Shown in pieces: positions 61,889 through 64,000 of a stretch of 64,000 nucleotides of DNA. A program made the position numbers and the translations under genes. The number at the start of each line of letters is the position of its first letter. Position 1 is the first letter of the stretch. Source of the stretch: Berkiella sp050247135 (GTDB lineage: Bacteria > Pseudomonadota > Gammaproteobacteria > Berkiellales > Berkiellaceae). The DNA is taken from the NCBI GenBank assembly GCA_050247135.1, contig JBFWUT010000002.1, forward strand, positions 62,001 to 126,000, written 5' to 3'. Under the pieces are notes generated by a model. The model did no database searches, was not told the origin of the DNA, and worked only from the letters and a program-made list of their open reading frames with translations.

Positions 61889-63763
61889 TTAAAATTCGCA
61901 ATAGCTACCAATCGCGATAGTTCGATCATAGGGAAGGTGATAAAACTCAATATCCAAAGTTGAATTTCGCATTAAAAAAGCAAAAAGCTTTTCTTGCCAG
62001 TAAAAGGCCAATGTCGATTTTCTCTTTGTCGCTGCAATATGCGTTAACTCAATCATATACATCGCATCTTTGAGATCAACCTCAAATGGAAACAATCCAT
62101 TTTTCTTTGCTATAGCTAGAACCATGGGAATATGAATAAGCTGCATAAATCCCACAAGAATATTCAAGGTATAAATATTGGAACTTAATTTTTCAAATTT
62201 ACAGCGTTCATCTATGGGAACATAAGGTTTATTTGCCGTGCTTAACGTAACAATCAATACCTTGTCAGGTATAACTTTATTTAATTTAAAGTATTTAAAT
62301 AAATTTTCAGCATTTTTATCATAAGGTTCATTGATAAATATCGCTGTTGTATCTGCTAAATCATATAAATTCTTAACCTTTAAACTACGAATATTTTCCG
62401 CCAAATCACGTTTGCTTTTATAATAAGATTGCCTTAAATATTGCATACCCATATGCCAAGTCAACATTATTGTAACGCAGAATATCGCAAACAATATAGG
62501 AACCCAACCTCCACTTACTATTTTATGTGCATTGGATCCAAAAAAGGCAAGTTCAATGAATAAGAAGAACGACAATATAGTGAATATTTTAAATAACGAC
62601 CACTTCCAAACTAAACGTGCCGCATACATCATTAAAATGGTAACGGTAATCATTTCAAGATTCACAGCAATCCCATACGCAAATGCCATGGCGCTTGAAT
62701 TTTTAAAAGCCAATACAAAAGATAATGTGCCAAAAGCTAATAGGATATTCATTTGTGGAACATAGACCTGACCCTTCTCTTCTTCTGATGTTTGCACGAT
62801 TGGAATTTTAGGGATAAGATCTAATAACACCGCTTGTTTAGCAATGGAAAAAGTTGCTGAAATCACAGCTTGAGAAGCAATGATAGTAGCTAAAGTGGCA
62901 ATTATTAACAGTGGATAAGCAAACCAGTCAGGTGCTAAAGAATAAAACGGGTTAGCAATTGCTTCAGGATGTTCTAATACGTACGCGCCTTGACCAAAAT
63001 AGTTGAGCAATAGTGCTGGTAATACCAAGAAAAACCAACCTCGTCGAATTGCGCCTTTGCCAAATTGCCCCATATCAGCATATAAAGCTTCGCCTCCGGT
63101 CACGACCAAAAATACCGCACCTAATAGAATGTAGCCTCTGAAACCATTTTCAATAAAAAAATGCACTGCATAGTAAGGATTAAGCGCATTGTAGACTTGA
63201 GTATTATCATTAATGTGCAAAATACCAAGACTACCTATTGTTACGAACCAAATCACTAGAATAGGTCCAAATAAAGAACCAAGACGTGCGGTGCCAAAAT
63301 GTTGATTAAAATATAAAAGTAATAAAATAACAATTGTAATAGGAAGCGTATAGTGTTGGAATTCAGGCGATACTACTGACAAACCCTCAATAGCACTGGT
63401 CACAGAAATCGCTGGAGTGATGATTCCATCACCTATCAATAGTGCTGTACCCATGATGGCAACACTTAAAAACAATTTAAATGCTTTTTCATTATTTTTT
63501 TTAATTAAGGCTAACATTGACAAAATGCCGCCTTCTCCTTCATTGTCTGCACGCAGCACGAATATCAAATATTTAATGGAAATAAGTATTATTAAAGCCC
63601 AGAAAATCAGTGACAATACACCTAGGATATTGTTGACTGAAATATCAAGACCTTGTAACGATTCTCGAAAGGCATATAAGGGGCTTGTACCTAAATCCCC
63701 ATATACAATCCCGATTGCAGCAAGCATCAAGGGCCATTTGTTTTTGTTAGAGGCTGCTTCCAT
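61889..63763 (-). CDS. kup: Low-affinity potassium transporter Kup
   Basis: 624 residues, the normal KUP/HAK/KT length. The N-terminal signature AAIGIVYGDLGTSPLYAFRE is followed by about twelve membrane segments and a C-terminal cytoplasmic domain. It imports K+ with protons. It stands alone; the convergent signalling gene ends 48 bases away. A small gene fragment lies upstream in the same orientation. Confidence 0.95.
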   Translation of the reverse strand: MEAASNKNKWPLMLAAIGIVYGDLGTSPLYAFRESLQGLDISVNNILGVLSLIFWALIILISIKYLIFVLRADNEGEGGILSMLALIKKNNEKAFKLFLSVAIMGTALLIGDGIITPAISVTSAIEGLSVVSPEFQHYTLPITIVILLLLYFNQHFGTARLGSLFGPILVIWFVTIGSLGILHINDNTQVYNALNPYYAVHFFIENGFRGYILLGAVFLVVTGGEALYADMGQFGKGAIRRGWFFLVLPALLLNYFGQGAYVLEHPEAIANPFYSLAPDWFAYPLLIIATLATIIASQAVISATFSIAKQAVLLDLIPKIPIVQTSEEEKGQVYVPQMNILLAFGTLSFVLAFKNSSAMAFAYGIAVNLEMITVTILMMYAARLVWKWSLFKIFTILSFFLFIELAFFGSNAHKIVSGGWVPILFAIFCVTIMLTWHMGMQYLRQSYYKSKRDLAENIRSLKVKNLYDLADTTAIFINEPYDKNAENLFKYFKLNKVIPDKVLIVTLSTANKPYVPIDERCKFEKLSSNIYTLNILVGFMQLIHIPMVLAIAKKNGLFPFEVDLKDAMYMIELTHIAATKRKSTLAFYWQEKLFAFLMRNSTLDIEFYHLPYDRTIAIGSYCEF

Positions 63764-63860
63764 TTGCTCTATCTCTTTGCCATGCTGTATATTTTAGACT
63801 GGGTTAAATCAGATACGGTAGTCATTCACTATTAAATATATATGTAAGTCTTAGCACTTG

Positions 63861-63998
63861 CTAGGAAGACGAATCCTCTTCGAGAGGATCTTGTGCGGTA
63901 TCAATGCGCTTTTTGGCATATTTGATGAAAACCTCGTCAGCAATTAGATCAGTATTACATTCCCATTCTTCAGCAGGGATCCCCAGGCCATCTTCACT
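63861..63998 (-). CDS. C-terminal fragment of an unknown protein, cut by the window edge
   Basis: An open minus-strand frame enters from the right edge and ends at a TAG (63861-63863), giving 45 visible residues: Gly/Leu-rich, then a charged helix (ADEVFIKYAKKRID) and an acidic end (DPLEEDSSS). The start lies outside. Possibly upstream of kup in the same transcript. No family recognisable from this part. Confidence 0.55.
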   Translation of the reverse strand, partial: SEDGLGIPAEEWECNTDLIADEVFIKYAKKRIDTAQDPLEEDSSS

Positions 63999-64000
63999 CA

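Noticed and set aside
63884..63896. CCTCTTCGAGAGG hairpin near the window end
   Set aside because: It lies inside the coding part of the truncated gene and has no T-run, so it is not called as a terminator.
1..64000. tRNA, rRNA, CRISPR arrays, prophage or conjugation modules
   Set aside because: None could be recognised on either strand; a dedicated tRNA or covariance-model scan would be needed to exclude small RNAs.

Overview
The window looks like a chromosomal segment of a host-associated gammaproteobacterium, most plausibly in or near the Legionellales (Coxiella/Legionella/Berkiella-like). This rests on the AT-leaning base composition, an ordinary gammaproteobacterial housekeeping set (kdsB, fabV, pncC, kup, a cytochrome bd-type oxidase, peptide deformylase), and many hypothetical proteins with eukaryote-like or effector-like architecture: an F-box plus ankyrin-like protein, two patatin phospholipases, coiled-coil and proline-rich proteins, and a GH13 protein with a coiled-coil insertion. 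The placement is inference; no rRNA or tRNA is present to fix it. I saw no CRISPR array, prophage structural genes or conjugation genes.

Layout. 0-7.7 kb is mostly housekeeping: the end of a large hypothetical gene, cydA-cydB, a TerC-family membrane protein, a deformylase with a histidine-rich tail, and a leftward operon of a hot-dog thioesterase, kdsB, a HIT protein and a HAD phosphatase. 7.8-14 kb holds a pair of overlapping unknown genes, a CI-like regulator that has lost its protease dyad, pncC and an MFS transporter. 14.2-18.4 kb carries exported or membrane proteins, including an operon of a Ppx/GppA-like phosphatase, a small Cys-rich membrane protein and a HAD phosphatase preceded by a signal peptide. 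18.4-25.5 kb contains a GNAT enzyme, csaA, a RAYT-type HUH transposase, tandem paralogues of unknown function and the GH13 protein. 25.5-28.9 kb is a zinc-uptake operon (outer-membrane barrel, znuA, znuB, zur) behind a Zur-box-like palindrome.

29.7-37.6 kb is the most interesting block. A TelA-family gene and its membrane/coiled-coil partner diverge from a tightly packed operon encoding an SPFH-like protein, two zinc-ribbon DUF4178-type proteins, a 55-residue membrane peptide, a DUF350 protein, a membrane-embedded spermidine-synthase-like enzyme and a flavin amine-oxidase-like protein with an N-terminal export/anchor sequence. It reads as a membrane-associated polyamine or envelope-stress module.

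37.7-64 kb mixes housekeeping (DUF924, fabV, Nudix, Ku-LigD end joining, kup) with effector-like and low-complexity genes (patatins, F-box/ankyrin, Pro-rich, coiled-coil, Gly-rich repeat protein) and a signalling group (stand-alone receiver, TetR, REC-GAF-PAS-GAF).

A dispersed 12-bp motif, AGGACA(T/C)CCAAA, occurs ten times between 19.8 and 42.7 kb (one copy has a further base change). It flanks the transposase, forms a perfect 15-bp inverted pair at the end of zur, and lies in frame twice inside the oxidase gene. It is probably the transposase's cognate repeat.
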